DNA of 62,914 bases from Planctomycetota bacterium (GCA_024279275.1 JAJRRS010000032.1:1-62914), one strand, 5' to 3'; counted from the first letter of the stretch, positions 9,602 through 18,538 are shown. Program-made: numbers and translations. Notes: a model not told the origin generated them from the sequence alone.

Positions 9602-10705
9602 ATGAACCACGCACGACTCTACAACATCATGGCCGGCAAAGACCGCACCGCCTCAGCCCACGCCGCACGTCTCGGGCTTCGTATCCTCCAACCCGCCTAC
9701 CGCCTCGCCATCGCCCTGCGCAACAAATCCTTCGACCTGGCCCTGCGCAAACCCATCCGCCTACCCCGCCCGACCATCAGCGTCGGCAACCTCACCACAG
9801 GCGGCACCGGCAAAACCCCCATGGTCATCCAACTCGCCAAACAACTCGCCGAACAAGGTTCACACCCCGCCGTACTCCTACGCGGATACATGCCCAACCA
9901 AACCCAAACACCCAGCGATGAAGCCCAGGAACTCGCCTGTGAACTCGGTTCATCCACCCCCGTTCAACCCAACCCCAACCGAGCCGCCGCCGCAGACCAC
10001 GTCCTCAAAAATCACCCTGATACAGACATCTTCCTCTTAGACGACGCCTTCCAACACCGACAAGTCCACCGCGACCTGGACATCGTCCTCATCGACGCCA
10101 CCCGACCCTTCGGCTTCAACCACCTCCTGCCCCGAGGCCTCCTGCGCGAACCACCCCAAAACCTCCGCCGCGCCCACGCCATCATCATCACACGCTGCGA
10201 CCTGGTCCCCCCACAAACACTCGCCGACCTGGACCAACAAATCCAATCACTCACCGGCCAACCCCCAACCGCACACGCCGCCTACCAATGGACAGCCTTC
10301 CGATCCAACGACCACCATCTTCCGGGGGACCGCTTTCCGGGGGACCACCTCAAAAACCTAAAAACCGTCGGCATCTCCGCCATCGGCAACCCCAAAGCAT
10401 TTGAAGACATGCTCAATCAAGCCTCCCAGGAAGTCTTGACCTGTCACACCTTCGACGACCACCACGCCTACCAACCCGATGAAGTCCGCAACCTCCTGAC
10501 CGACGCCCAACAACGCGGAGCACAAGCCCTGGTCCTCACCGAAAAAGACTGGGTCAAATTCCAACCCATCCTCCAAAACCTCAAGACCGATCCCACAACC
10601 CCACAAATTCTCCGCCCCGTCCTAGGCATCGATTTCCTCGACGGTGCCGAAAAAATAACCCAGATGCTCCAACAAACCACCAAAACAACCTCAACCCAAC
10701 CATAG
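9602..10705 (+). CDS. lpxK: Tetraacyldisaccharide 4'-kinase
   Basis: Inner-membrane-associated kinase that phosphorylates the lipid A disaccharide at the 4' position. The P-loop is SVGNLTTGGTGKTP (60-73). Further family stretches are VLLRGY, LLDDAFQHRQVHRDLDIVLID, the PFGFNHLLPRGLLREP segment and ITRCD. The 367-residue length is normal for the family. ATG 9602 is used; ATG 9629 is possible but would remove some of the N-terminal helix. Near residues 238-246 the sequence HHLPGDRFPGDHLK reflects two CCGGGGGAC motifs like those seen in other genes here. With hldE nearby it shows an LPS-producing envelope. Confidence 0.95.
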   Translation: MNHARLYNIMAGKDRTASAHAARLGLRILQPAYRLAIALRNKSFDLALRKPIRLPRPTISVGNLTTGGTGKTPMVIQLAKQLAEQGSHPAVLLRGYMPNQTQTPSDEAQELACELGSSTPVQPNPNRAAAADHVLKNHPDTDIFLLDDAFQHRQVHRDLDIVLIDATRPFGFNHLLPRGLLREPPQNLRRAHAIIITRCDLVPPQTLADLDQQIQSLTGQPPTAHAAYQWTAFRSNDHHLPGDRFPGDHLKNLKTVGISAIGNPKAFEDMLNQASQEVLTCHTFDDHHAYQPDEVRNLLTDAQQRGAQALVLTEKDWVKFQPILQNLKTDPTTPQILRPVLGIDFLDGAEKITQMLQQTTKTTSTQP

Positions 10706-10910
10706 CAGCCCCTTCGCAACAGCCCCGGGCGGAAGCCCTGGGTTGATCCCCAAAACAGACCACCGATACCCGCCGCACCCAGACTCACCGTTCAGCGGCG
10801 GATCGTAGATCCGCGCGTTCGCCCAACAAGCCAAACCCACCCAACGCAGACCCATAGCACTGTTTCCTAATAGCCCCGGGCGGAAGCCCTGGGTTGACCC
10901 CCAAAAACAG
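10706..10910. repeat. Composite intergenic repeat block
   Basis: Two copies of a palindrome CCCCGGGCGGAAGCCCTGGG followed by TTGA (10722-10750 and 10873-10905) bracket a unit of about 95 bp (10775-10872). That unit contains GCGGATCGTAGATCCGC and ends in CCCATAGCA...TTTCCTAATAG. The 95-bp unit recurs at 15711-15813 and in part at 15823-15890. The region is non-coding. Confidence 0.75.
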
Positions 10911-11033
10911 TGATACCCACAGGAATAACCCCACAACCGGATTCCAGCCCCCCTAACCCCCACACAATGACCCCCAGCCCCACCCGTTGTACAATGCGGA
11001 ACCCCTGACCCCTTTAGTTTGAAAGGATCCGCC

Positions 11034-11186
11034 ATGACCTCTTCCCTCAATATAGCCACCACCCTGGCACACACCCCCGGCGACGTACTGGTCGGCGTCC
11101 TCCTCCTGGCAACCGCCGTAGGCTTCATCGCAGGCCTCTTCTTCGAGCGCATCAGCAACCGAAAAAACCAGGACCGCGGGAACTAA
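11034..11186 (+). CDS. Small single-span membrane protein upstream of hldE
   Basis: A 50-codon frame starting ATG at 11034 with AAGGA 6 bases upstream and ending TAA at 11186, only 3 bases before the hldE start. The predicted peptide has a hydrophobic central helix (about residues 18-38, VLVGVLLLATAVGFIAGLFF) followed by a basic/polar tail ERISNRKNQDRGN, which would place the C-terminus in the cytoplasm. The good ribosome binding site, tight spacing to hldE and C-ending codons like its neighbours support a real gene. Function is unknown. Confidence 0.7.
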   Translation: MTSSLNIATTLAHTPGDVLVGVLLLATAVGFIAGLFFERISNRKNQDRGN

Positions 11187-11189
11187 GCC

Positions 11190-12686
11190 TTGCCCGGCAA
11201 AGACCTCATCCACCTGCTGGATAACTGGCGCTCCAAACGCATCACCGTCGTCGGCGACTTCATGGCCGATCGCTATGTCTACGGCCACGCTCAACGACTC
11301 AGCCCCGACGCGCCCGTACCCATCCTCGCCGCACAACGTCACGAACTCAAGCCCGGCGGCGCTGCCAACGTCGCACTCGCGCTACGCGCCCTGCACTGCC
11401 AGGTCCACTGCCTCGGCGTCGTCGGCAAAGACGATATGGCCGACGCACTACGCAACTCTCTTAAACGCGACGGCTGCGACGCCTCAGGACTCATCACCGA
11501 CAACAAACGACCCACCACCGTCAAACACAACTTCATCGGCCTCGCACAACACCGACATCCCCAAAAAATGTTCCGCGTCGATGAAGAAAGCCGCGCACCC
11601 ATACCCAAATCCATCACCGACAAACTTCTCAAACTCGCCGAACAAAAACTCAAAAAATCAGACATCCTCTGCCTCGAAGACTACGGCAAAGGTGTCCTCA
11701 CCGAAACACTCTGCCAAGGCCTCATCAAACTCGCCAAACGCATGAACATCCCCGTACTCGTCGACCCCGCAGCCATCGAAGACTACACCAAGTACCGCGG
11801 CGCAACCTGCATCACACCCAACCGCTTCGAGGCCTCTCTCGCCACCGGATACGATGCCGACAACGCCGACGACGCTTCACTCATCGCACTAGGCAAAAAA
11901 CTCATCCGCGACCTCAAGCTCGACACCCTCGTCCTCACACTCGACAAACAGGGTTTGTTGTTCATGCGCAAAGGCGCAAAACCACGCTTCGTCCCCACCC
12001 GCCCACGCGAAGTCTACGACGTCACCGGCGCAGGCGACACCGTCCTCGCCACCCTCGCAGCCGCACTCGCAAACAACACCGGCTGGGAACACGCAACACA
12101 ACTCGCCAACGTCGCCGCAGGCCTGGAAGTCGAACGCTTCGGCGCCGTCCCAATAGACCTCGACGAAATACTCCTGGATGTCCTTAAAACCAACCACGAC
12201 GCACACGGCAAACTACGCACACTCGACCAACTCGCCACCGAACTCGCCGCACACAAACGACAAGGTAAAACCGTCGCCTTCACCAACGGCTGCTTCGATA
12301 TCCTCCACGCAGGACACGTCAGCTACCTACACGCAGCAGCAGCGCAAGGCGACCTACTGGTCGTCGCACTAAATAGCGACAAATCCATCCGCAAACTCAA
12401 AGGCAAAGACCGCCCCGTCAACCACGAAGCCGACCGCGTTATGGTCCTTAGCGCACTCGAAAGCGTCGACTACGTCGTCGTCTTCAGCCAGAACACACCC
12501 AAAATACTGCTACGCAAACTCAAACCCGACGTGCTCGTAAAAGGCGATGAATACGCACACGACCAGGTCATCGGCCACGAAATCGTCGAGTCCTACGGCG
12601 GAACAATAGCCCTCGTCCCCATGGTCAAAGGCAAAAGTACCACCAACATCATCCGAAAAATCAACACCGACACCCCAAAAAAATAA
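11190..12686 (+). CDS. hldE: Bifunctional heptose kinase/adenylyltransferase HldE
   Basis: Makes ADP-heptose precursor for LPS inner core. The N-terminal half is a PfkB/ribokinase fold that phosphorylates heptose 7-phosphate at C1, with the motifs PGGAANVALAL and the catalytic DVTGAGDTVLATLAAAL. The C-terminal half is a cytidylyltransferase-like domain with TNGCFDILHAGHVSYLHAA that transfers AMP, and it ends in the characteristic VKGKSTTNIIRKI. The 498-residue length fits the fused HldE form. The start is TTG at 11190, 3 bases after the small membrane gene, so translation is likely coupled. Codons end mostly in C, like other genes of this part. Confidence 0.95.
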   Translation: MPGKDLIHLLDNWRSKRITVVGDFMADRYVYGHAQRLSPDAPVPILAAQRHELKPGGAANVALALRALHCQVHCLGVVGKDDMADALRNSLKRDGCDASGLITDNKRPTTVKHNFIGLAQHRHPQKMFRVDEESRAPIPKSITDKLLKLAEQKLKKSDILCLEDYGKGVLTETLCQGLIKLAKRMNIPVLVDPAAIEDYTKYRGATCITPNRFEASLATGYDADNADDASLIALGKKLIRDLKLDTLVLTLDKQGLLFMRKGAKPRFVPTRPREVYDVTGAGDTVLATLAAALANNTGWEHATQLANVAAGLEVERFGAVPIDLDEILLDVLKTNHDAHGKLRTLDQLATELAAHKRQGKTVAFTNGCFDILHAGHVSYLHAAAAQGDLLVVALNSDKSIRKLKGKDRPVNHEADRVMVLSALESVDYVVVFSQNTPKILLRKLKPDVLVKGDEYAHDQVIGHEIVESYGGTIALVPMVKGKSTTNIIRKINTDTPKK

Positions 12687-12732
12687 CCGGCGTTATCTCC
12701 CCCCTCCTCTCGCCACATCCATCAATTGCTTC

Positions 12733-12815
12733 TACGAATCGCCGCGACTTGTCGCGCTTATTCTCATCCCAAATCTGCGTCATCTGCGCAATCTGCGGAT
12801 ACCTCCCCCTCCCCA
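12733..12815. repeat. GACTTGTCGC palindrome plus CTGCGTCATCTGCGC element
   Basis: The palindrome CGCCGCGACTTGTCGCGC (12740-12757) is followed by an element with CTGCGTCATCTGCGCAATCT and GCGGATACCTCCCCCTCCCC (12775-12813). The same two parts in the same order occur at 16430-16555 and 23160-23285. Confidence 0.75.
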
Positions 12816-12821
12816 ACATCA

Positions 12822-13937
12822 TCAATCAGTAACCACCCCACCCCCATCCCCCAACTCCCGCTCCAACTCAATCAAATCCTCATGCCGAGGATTTATCCGC
12901 CGAAGCGCCCCAACGTGTTCCCGCGCCGCATCAATATCCCCAACCTTGATCCGCCAACGCGCCGCAGCAGCAGCAGCCAAATCACTGCTGGGATCACCCC
13001 GCAACACCTGCTCATAGAGCTTCGCCGCCATCTCAGGCTTGCCGAGCATCGCCCAACTCGTCGCCATATCCTTCAACACCAACGCCCGCAAACCCGCATC
13101 CGGTGATAACTCGCTCAACACCGCCAACGATTCCGCCGGCTGATTGTTCCGCCGAAGTAACGCAGCACGTTTAAGCACATACACCGACCGCGTGCGAGGC
13201 TTACCCTCCGGCACCGTATCGATCGCACGCTGAGACTGATCCAACGCAAGCCGAATCTTATTCTTCTTCGCGTAAATGTCAGCTATCAACGAATACGCAC
13301 TGTGTAATTCAGAATCCCGCCGCAGCGCCGAAAGCAACGTCACTAACGCCTCATCGTCTTCATTTATCTTAAACTGCAGGTTCGCCAGACAGACCGCATA
13401 CCTCCCGCTGCCCGGCTCAATACTCAAAGCCTGCTCGTAATGGTGTCGAGCACCCTCGAATTGCTCCAGCCTCATCGCCAGATTCCCAGCCATCTCGTGG
13501 ACCTGAGCCTGCCGCGGCTGAATCTTCAACGCTTCCTGAAATGCCCCCAGCGCCTCTTCGGGTCGGCCCGCTTCTAAAAGTATCTGCGCATGAAGAGTGT
13601 GCGCCTCAGCAGACCCGGGTTGCTCAGCGATCAACGCATCAAGACGATCTAAAAGCGGCCGAAGGTCACGCTTGTTTTCCGCGCCCTGAATTAATAAATC
13701 ACCCAACTCTTCCAGCTCGCCGGTGATATCTTTATTGTGCGTAGCAGCAGCATTCTCCGCTTGCGCGTCCGCCGAGTCAGACCCACCACGCCCCGGCCCC
13801 CACATCGCCAAACCACCCAACAACCCCAGCACCACAACAACAAGAATCAACCAAGGCGCAGCACCCCCGACCAGACGATGACCGCCGCAAGCAACACGAA
13901 CCGGTAAAGATTCAACCTCAGGAAAGTCTTTGTGCAT
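12822..13937 (-). CDS. Membrane-anchored TPR protein
   Basis: A 371-residue protein with an N-terminal cytoplasmic tail, one membrane span (about residues 28-46, APWLILVVVVLGLLGGLAMW), then an extracytoplasmic or periplasmic tail of tetratricopeptide repeats. TPR-like helices are clear from about residue 95: SAEAHTLHAQILLEAGRPEEALGAFQEAL, QAQVHEMAGNLAMRLEQFEGARHHYEQAL and SGRYAVCLANLQFK style units with conserved small and aromatic positions. It probably serves as a protein-protein scaffold; no catalytic domain is seen. The gene runs opposite to hldE, and its 3' end lies 135 bp from it with repeats in between. No specific function can be given. Confidence 0.85.
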   Translation of the reverse strand: MHKDFPEVESLPVRVACGGHRLVGGAAPWLILVVVVLGLLGGLAMWGPGRGGSDSADAQAENAAATHNKDITGELEELGDLLIQGAENKRDLRPLLDRLDALIAEQPGSAEAHTLHAQILLEAGRPEEALGAFQEALKIQPRQAQVHEMAGNLAMRLEQFEGARHHYEQALSIEPGSGRYAVCLANLQFKINEDDEALVTLLSALRRDSELHSAYSLIADIYAKKNKIRLALDQSQRAIDTVPEGKPRTRSVYVLKRAALLRRNNQPAESLAVLSELSPDAGLRALVLKDMATSWAMLGKPEMAAKLYEQVLRGDPSSDLAAAAAARWRIKVGDIDAAREHVGALRRINPRHEDLIELERELGDGGGVVTD

Positions 13938-14011
13938 CCCTCAAGCCTACCGCAAACCCCGCCATCCGCAATCCGATGGTTAAACCACACCCCCACTCAA
14001 ATGTAAAAAAT

Positions 14012-14044
14012 CTCCCCCATGAAGCGCCGTGACTTGTCGCGCAG
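14012..14044. repeat. GACTTGTCGC palindrome copy
   Basis: A copy of CCATGAAGCGCCG..GACTTGTCGCGC, one of six in the left part of the window. It lies between two leftward genes. Confidence 0.75.
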
Positions 14045-14101
14045 ACTTCAGAAAATCGCCACAACCGCTCTTACCCCGTGTGGTTTAACGAAATCGTGAA
14101 C

Positions 14102-14311
14102 TTACGATTCCGCCGAAACCGCCGCCATATCCGGTTCTACCAACGGCTCGCGGTACCCCGGAACAATATACATCCGCTCCTCGCCCGCCCTGTCCCGCAT
14201 CGAAGCCACAGGCTCCGGCACAAAATAATCGCCCGGCCCAGGCGCCGCGATCGACCCCGCAATCAGCAACCCCAAATACGCCGACACGCTGTAACGCACC
14301 CAACTATGCAT
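14102..14311 (-). CDS. Small exported or membrane protein
   Basis: A 69-residue frame with ATG at 14311 and GGAGAGG immediately upstream. The N-terminus MHSWVRYSVSAYLGLLIAGSIA looks like a signal or membrane segment. The rest is polar and acidic with YIVPGYREPLVEPD and has no family I recognise. The ribosome binding site, export-like start and codon use favour a real gene, while the short length makes it uncertain. Confidence 0.55.
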   Translation of the reverse strand: MHSWVRYSVSAYLGLLIAGSIAAPGPGDYFVPEPVASMRDRAGEERMYIVPGYREPLVEPDMAAVSAES

Positions 14312-14429
14312 AACCTCTCCAGATTCTCAGCCGACGGGCATCGCCAGACACCACAAGAATCCAATTCAACCCCAACCAAAGCAAATCAATCATCCCGTTT
14401 CTCTCAAATCCACAAACATCCATCCCCCC

Positions 14430-14460
14430 CCTCAGCCCCCGGCTCTGCCGGGGGATCGGC
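14430..14460. repeat. CCCCCGGCTNTGCCGGGGG palindrome
   Basis: CTCAGCCCCCGGCTCTGCCGGGGGATCGGC; nearly the same sequence is at 22369-22399, and a related one is at 18691-18724. The stable hairpin has no T-run, so it is a repeat rather than an obvious terminator. Confidence 0.75.
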
Positions 14461-14592
14461 CTGATTCAAGGGCACCCGTTTCATCCCACACCCCCAAAAC
14501 CCCTTCTTTCACCGCCTTTTCACCCAAACCCACCAACCCAACCCCCCAATCCCCCAGCCACCACCCCCGACATCCCTATAATCCCAACAACC

Positions 14593-15480
14593 ATGCTAGA
14601 ACTCAGCCGCACCGTCAGATTCTGTGTCAACGACCCGCCCCCCGCTAACACCCAGCCCGGCCAAGCCACCCCCGAACCCGCCCCCGGATCAGCCCCCAGC
14701 GATAACACCTTCGCCGCCCGTCCCCCCATGCAAGGCCTGGGACGTTACTACGAATTAGATGTCTCCTGCCGGGGCCTGGCAGACCCAAAAACCGGCTACT
14801 TCATCAACATCAAACACATCGACCACGCCGTCCACAACCACGCACTACCCCTCATCAACCAAGCCCTTGCCAACACACAAACATCCGCCACAATCCCCCT
14901 CGGCCAACTCATGCGCGACCTGCTCGATGCATTACAGCCCGACCTCCGCAGATCGATCATCGCCATCACCCTCCGACTCACCCCAACCTACTCCCTCTCC
15001 TTAAGAAGCCACGACATGGACCACATCATCATCCGTCAACGCTACGAGTTCTCCGCCGCACACCGACTGCACGTCCCAGACCTCAGCGAAAAAGAAAACA
15101 TCGCCGTCTTCGGCAAATGCAACAACCCCGCAGGACACGGCCACAACTACCAACTGGAAGTCGCCCTCCAACTACCCATCGACACCAATGGCCGAACCGC
15201 CAACGTCGAACAAATCGACGCCATCGTCAACCAACACGCCATCGAACTCTTAGACCACAAACACCTCAACACCAACGTCCCCCAATTCGCCAACCTCAAC
15301 CCGTCAGTAGAAAATATCGTGCAAGTCATCTGGAACATGCTCGCGGACCGCTTCAGCAAGCTGGGCAACGGTGCCGCATTGGACGAACTGAAGGTCTGGG
15401 AAACCTCCAAGACCGTCTGCACCTACCGCGGGCCCACAACCCATAAAGCACCCCAGCATCAACCCACAAACGCTCACTGA
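14593..15480 (+). CDS. 6-pyruvoyltetrahydropterin synthase with duplicated domain
   Basis: The C-terminal half (about 145-280) is a complete PTPS/QueD T-fold domain: YEFSAAHRLH with zinc ligand H157, CNNPAGHGHNY with Cys176 and zinc ligands H182/H184, DHKHLN at 221-226, PSVENIV, and VWETSKT with E270. The spacing Cys-x5-HGH is the one seen in tetrahydropterin-forming PTPS rather than Cys-x3-HGH of QueD. The N-terminal half (1-135) resembles the same fold (GRYYELDVSCRGLADPKTGYFINIKHID) but lacks the zinc histidines and carries a Pro/Ala-rich insert at 14-45. So a degenerate copy is fused to an active one. Product could be a tetrahydropterin or a queuosine intermediate. Confidence 0.88.
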   Translation: MLELSRTVRFCVNDPPPANTQPGQATPEPAPGSAPSDNTFAARPPMQGLGRYYELDVSCRGLADPKTGYFINIKHIDHAVHNHALPLINQALANTQTSATIPLGQLMRDLLDALQPDLRRSIIAITLRLTPTYSLSLRSHDMDHIIIRQRYEFSAAHRLHVPDLSEKENIAVFGKCNNPAGHGHNYQLEVALQLPIDTNGRTANVEQIDAIVNQHAIELLDHKHLNTNVPQFANLNPSVENIVQVIWNMLADRFSKLGNGAALDELKVWETSKTVCTYRGPTTHKAPQHQPTNAH

Positions 15481-15494
15481 AAACTTACCAAAGA

Positions 15495-15541
15495 AGCCCA
15501 CTGATGCACCGCACCGGTGCTTCGGTGGGGTATCCGACCGG
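15495..15541. repeat. CACYGATGC palindrome copy 1
   Basis: CCCACTGATGCACC and GGTGCTTCGGTGGGGTA form a hairpin around a 5-base loop. A second copy is at 18592-18637, in both cases just after the end of a rightward gene, so it may act as a 3' end structure. Confidence 0.7.
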
Positions 15542-15616
15542 ATCTAAACTGGGTATCCGGGGTATCCGGGGCCACCCTTCATCCCTGGAACACTTCACAA
15601 TCACCCATACCGCAAA

Positions 15617-15650
15617 TCCCCCATGAAGCGACGCGACTTGTCGCGCCAGA
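15617..15650. repeat. GACTTGTCGC palindrome copy
   Basis: CCATGAAGCGACGCGACTTGTCGCGCCAGA; same family as 14012-14044 and 17242-17271. Confidence 0.75.
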
Positions 15651-15710
15651 CAACACGAAACCGCCACCCCCGCATTGCCTATTCATTAGAACAGCTTAAC
15701 GATGCCCGTA

Positions 15711-15890
15711 GCACCCAGGCTTGCCGTTTAGTGGCGGATCGCAGATCCGCGCGTTAGCCCCCCAACAGGCCAAATTCACCCAACACAGACCCATAGCAGC
15801 GGCTTCCTAATAGATACCCCCCACACCCAGGCTTGCCGTTTAGCGGCGGATCGCAGATCCGCGCGTTGGCCCAACAAACCAACTTGCCAA
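15711..15890. repeat. Tandem copies of the ~100-bp intergenic unit
   Basis: Unit 15711-15813 and partial unit 15823-15890 both contain AGGCTTGCCGTTTAG, GCGGATCGCAGATCCGCGCG and a CCAACA...CC stretch, matching 10775-10872. The block lies in a 500-bp gap with no gene other than the repeats. Confidence 0.8.
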
Positions 15891-15979
15891 ACATAGAAAC
15901 TCTGCCGTGAATGAACCTGCGACGGGTTGTCACACCGCGTATTCGTCCAACCCCACCCACCGGGTTACACTATCCGCTT

Positions 15980-16396
15980 ATGCGTATCCTCTGGCTCGCA
16001 CAAATACTACAGCCCAAAACCCAACCGGCCGACCCCGGGGCCGGACTGTTCAGCCTCCTGCTCATCAGCGCACTATTAGGCATCGGCCTACTCGTCCTCA
16101 TCGGCCTCATCGTCGCCTGGCGAAACTACATCCAACGACAACAAGAACTGGAAATCGAGCACGAAGAGCGCATGGCCGACCTCCCCCACCCCGATGCCTG
16201 GTCCACCTCCGCACAACGCATCGACACACCCGATGCCGAACCCAGCGAAGCCCACATCGCACAAGACGACCACCCCAACAACGACTTCACCCACCAAGAT
16301 GACCCCGACGAGGATGAAGACGACGACTTCCCCTTCGACCTCAACAACGATGATGACAACGACGATGACAACGACGGCCCAATCGGACGCGCCTGA
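15980..16396 (+). CDS. Small membrane protein with acidic tail
   Basis: A 138-residue protein. A hydrophobic segment at about residues 24-46 (LFSLLLISALLGIGLLVLIGL) is followed by a charged helix (YIQRQQELEIEHEERM). The tail is extremely acidic and ends in D/N runs (DEDEDDDFPFDLNNDDDND). ATG 15980 is chosen over an ATG at 15911 because the upstream part is encoded by repeat-bordering sequence without protein-like character. The acidic tail could bind cations or a basic partner. Function unknown. Confidence 0.7.
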   Translation: MRILWLAQILQPKTQPADPGAGLFSLLLISALLGIGLLVLIGLIVAWRNYIQRQQELEIEHEERMADLPHPDAWSTSAQRIDTPDAEPSEAHIAQDDHPNNDFTHQDDPDEDEDDDFPFDLNNDDDNDDDNDGPIGRA

Positions 16397-16429
16397 AAAC
16401 CCCTCCCTTTAATCCGTAACTCCATCGCC

Positions 16430-16555
16430 CCACGAAACCCCGCGACTTGTCCCGTCCCCCTTCTTAATCTGCGTCATCTGCGCAATCTGCGGATACCTCC
16501 CCCTCCCCGCCTTCCTCTGCGAACTCCGCGAACTCTGCGGTGAAACTCCCCCCAC
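16430..16555. repeat. Composite repeat (GACTTGTC plus CTGCGTCATC plus CTCTGCGGTGAA)
   Basis: A degenerate GACTTGTC palindrome is followed by CTGCGTCATCTGCGCAATCT and by a CTCTGCGAACTCCGCGAACTC type tract ending CTCTGCGGTGAA. The order matches 23160-23285 and, without the last part, 12733-12815. Confidence 0.75.
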
Positions 16556-16621
16556 CTTTCATCCGACAACTCCAACCCGTCTCCGCTCTACCGCAAACAC
16601 CTCCCCTCCTCACATCATAAA

Positions 16622-17110
16622 TCACAAATCAAACATCCCCCTCCCCCGCACCGCACACCGCCCCGTCCCCACACACGACTCGCACTCCTCAGCCTTCCCC
16701 GCCACGTGACTCAAACAATGATCGATCCGCGACTGGATCACCCCGTGCATCATCGGGTGCAGCCCGATCGGCGCCGTAACCAGATACTCCACCCCCGCAT
16801 GCTTCCCCGCCGCCTCCGCCGTCAGCTCCGGAATATCTTCCTTCCAGTGCTTGCCCGGCAACAAAAAGTAAGGACACACCACCACACGCTTCGCACCACG
16901 CGCAACACACCTGTCAAACGCCGTCCCAATCGAAGGCTCCGCCATCTCCATATGCGCCGGCTCAACAATCCGATAGTGCATCAACCCCGCAAACGCCTCC
17001 ACAAACCGCTCAAGCATCTGATTAGATTCCGCCCGCCGCGACCCATGATCCACAATCACGATCCCGGTGTGCTTGTGTTCAGCTTCAATGAGATTTTTAT
17101 CGCAGTTCAT
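16622..17110 (-). CDS. CbiX/SirB-type sirohydrochlorin chelatase family protein
   Basis: A 162-residue single-domain CbiX-like protein. The family start is IVIVDHGSRRAESNQML with the metal-binding His, and a second metal region follows VVCPYFLLPGKHWKEDIPEL. Members insert cobalt or iron into sirohydrochlorin for cobalamin or siroheme. The C-terminal tail (CESCVGTGRCAVRGRG) has three cysteines and resembles metal- or cluster-binding tails of some CbiX proteins. ATG 17110 is favoured over a GTG at 17131. No other cobalamin or siroheme genes lie nearby, so the exact metal is undecided. Confidence 0.85.
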   Translation of the reverse strand: MNCDKNLIEAEHKHTGIVIVDHGSRRAESNQMLERFVEAFAGLMHYRIVEPAHMEMAEPSIGTAFDRCVARGAKRVVVCPYFLLPGKHWKEDIPELTAEAAGKHAGVEYLVTAPIGLHPMMHGVIQSRIDHCLSHVAGKAEECESCVGTGRCAVRGRGMFDL

Positions 17111-17241
17111 AATCCCATCATAGACAACCACCCCTCCCCCGCCACCGATGCCCCCACGCTACTCAACAAAACCTCTGTGATAGCCCCGTATACATAGGCG
17201 GGGTTCCCCAGAAACCCCACCGCCCAAAAATTACTTCTACC

Positions 17242-17271
17242 CTCCCCATGAAGCGCCGCGACTTGTCGCAC
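17242..17271. repeat. GACTTGTCGC palindrome copy
   Basis: CCCCATGAAGCGCCGCGACT plus TGTCGCAC; sixth-family member between the chelatase gene and leuB. Confidence 0.75.
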
Positions 17272-17431
17272 TTCCTTCCCAAGAAACCCGACACACACCA
17301 ACCCGCCGCCGACAGATCCGCAACTCAATAGCCCACAGGCAACACCCGCGCGATCCCCAAACTTTGCCCGCCAACGCCCCGTGACCTATAAAGGGCCGCT
17401 CGAAACAGCCTAAATAGCGGAGAAACCAGCT

Positions 17432-18538
17432 ATGTCCCTGAAAATCGCAATCATCGGCGGCGACGGCGTCGGCCCGGAAGTGGTCAAAGAAGCTCTACGC
17501 GTCATGCACGCCATCGCCAAACCCCAAAACCTAACCTACACCACCACCGACCTCCCCTACGGCGGAGAACACTTCCTAAAAACAGGCGAAGTCATCACCG
17601 ACGCGCAAGTCCAAGACCTCAAAGCCTACGACGCCATCATGCTCGGCGCCGTCGGCACACCCGATGTCAAACCAGGCATCCTCGAACAAGGCTTGCTCCT
17701 CAAACTCCGCTTCGACCTCGATCAATACATCAACCTCCGCCCGGTCAAGCTCTACCCCGGCGTCGAAACACCACTCAAAGACAAAACCCCCGACGACATC
17801 GACTTCGTCTGCGTCCGCGAAAATACCGAAGACCTCTACTGCGGCAACGGCGGCATCGCTCGCAAAGGCACGCCACACGAAATCTCCACACAGGAAATGA
17901 TCACCACACGCTTCGGCGTCGAACGCTGCGTCCGCTACGCATTCGACCTCGCTCGCACACGCAAAACCCTCGGCTACCCAGGCCAACTCACCCTCGTACA
18001 CAAAACCAACGTCCTCACATACTGCGGCGACACCTGGTTCCGAACCTTCAACGAAGTCGGCGAAGCAGACTACACCGACATCCAACGCGTCTACCACCAC
18101 GTCGACGCCTGCTGCATGTACATGGCCACCAAACCCGAAATCTACGACACCATCGTCGTCCCCAACATGTTCGGCGACATCATCACCGACCTCGGCGCTG
18201 CAATCGCAGGCGGCATGGGCGTCGCATCCAGCGGCAACCTCAACCCCGACGGCACCGCACCAAGCATGTTCGAACCCGTTCACGGCAGCGCACCCGATAT
18301 CGCAGGCCAACACAAAGCCAACCCCATCGCAGCCATCGACTCCATCGGCCTACTCCTCCGTGAAGTCGGACGAATCAAAAATAACCCCGCCGCGCTCAAA
18401 TGCGGCGAAAAAATCGGCCAAGCCGTACAAAAAGTCACACCCAACTTCGCCGGCAAAAAACTCGACCGCTCCGGCTACTCCTGCACCGAAATCGGCACCA
18501 TGGTCATCGAAGCTCTCGCCGCCGAAACCGTGGCCTAA
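17432..18538 (+). CDS. leuB: 3-isopropylmalate dehydrogenase
   Basis: NAD-dependent beta-decarboxylating dehydrogenase, the third step of leucine synthesis. Motifs are [14 protein letters not shown] at the start, [20 protein letters not shown] with substrate arginines, [17 protein letters not shown], the metal region [18 protein letters not shown] with catalytic aspartates, and [12 protein letters not shown]. The 368-residue length is normal. GGAG lies 9 bases before ATG 17432. Isocitrate and tartrate dehydrogenases share the fold; the [13 protein letters not shown] region points to LeuB. No other leu genes adjoin it. Confidence 0.88.
   Translation: MSLKIAIIGGDGVGPEVVKEALRVMHAIAKPQNLTYTTTDLPYGGEHFLKTGEVITDAQVQDLKAYDAIMLGAVGTPDVKPGILEQGLLLKLRFDLDQYINLRPVKLYPGVETPLKDKTPDDIDFVCVRENTEDLYCGNGGIARKGTPHEISTQEMITTRFGVERCVRYAFDLARTRKTLGYPGQLTLVHKTNVLTYCGDTWFRTFNEVGEADYTDIQRVYHHVDACCMYMATKPEIYDTIVVPNMFGDIITDLGAAIAGGMGVASSGNLNPDGTAPSMFEPVHGSAPDIAGQHKANPIAAIDSIGLLLREVGRIKNNPAALKCGEKIGQAVQKVTPNFAGKKLDRSGYSCTEIGTMVIEALAAETVA

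Noticed and set aside
15911-15979. Longer N-terminus of the acidic-tail membrane protein
   Set aside because: The extra 23 residues border repeat sequence and look unlike a protein start; ATG 15980 directly precedes the natural start.
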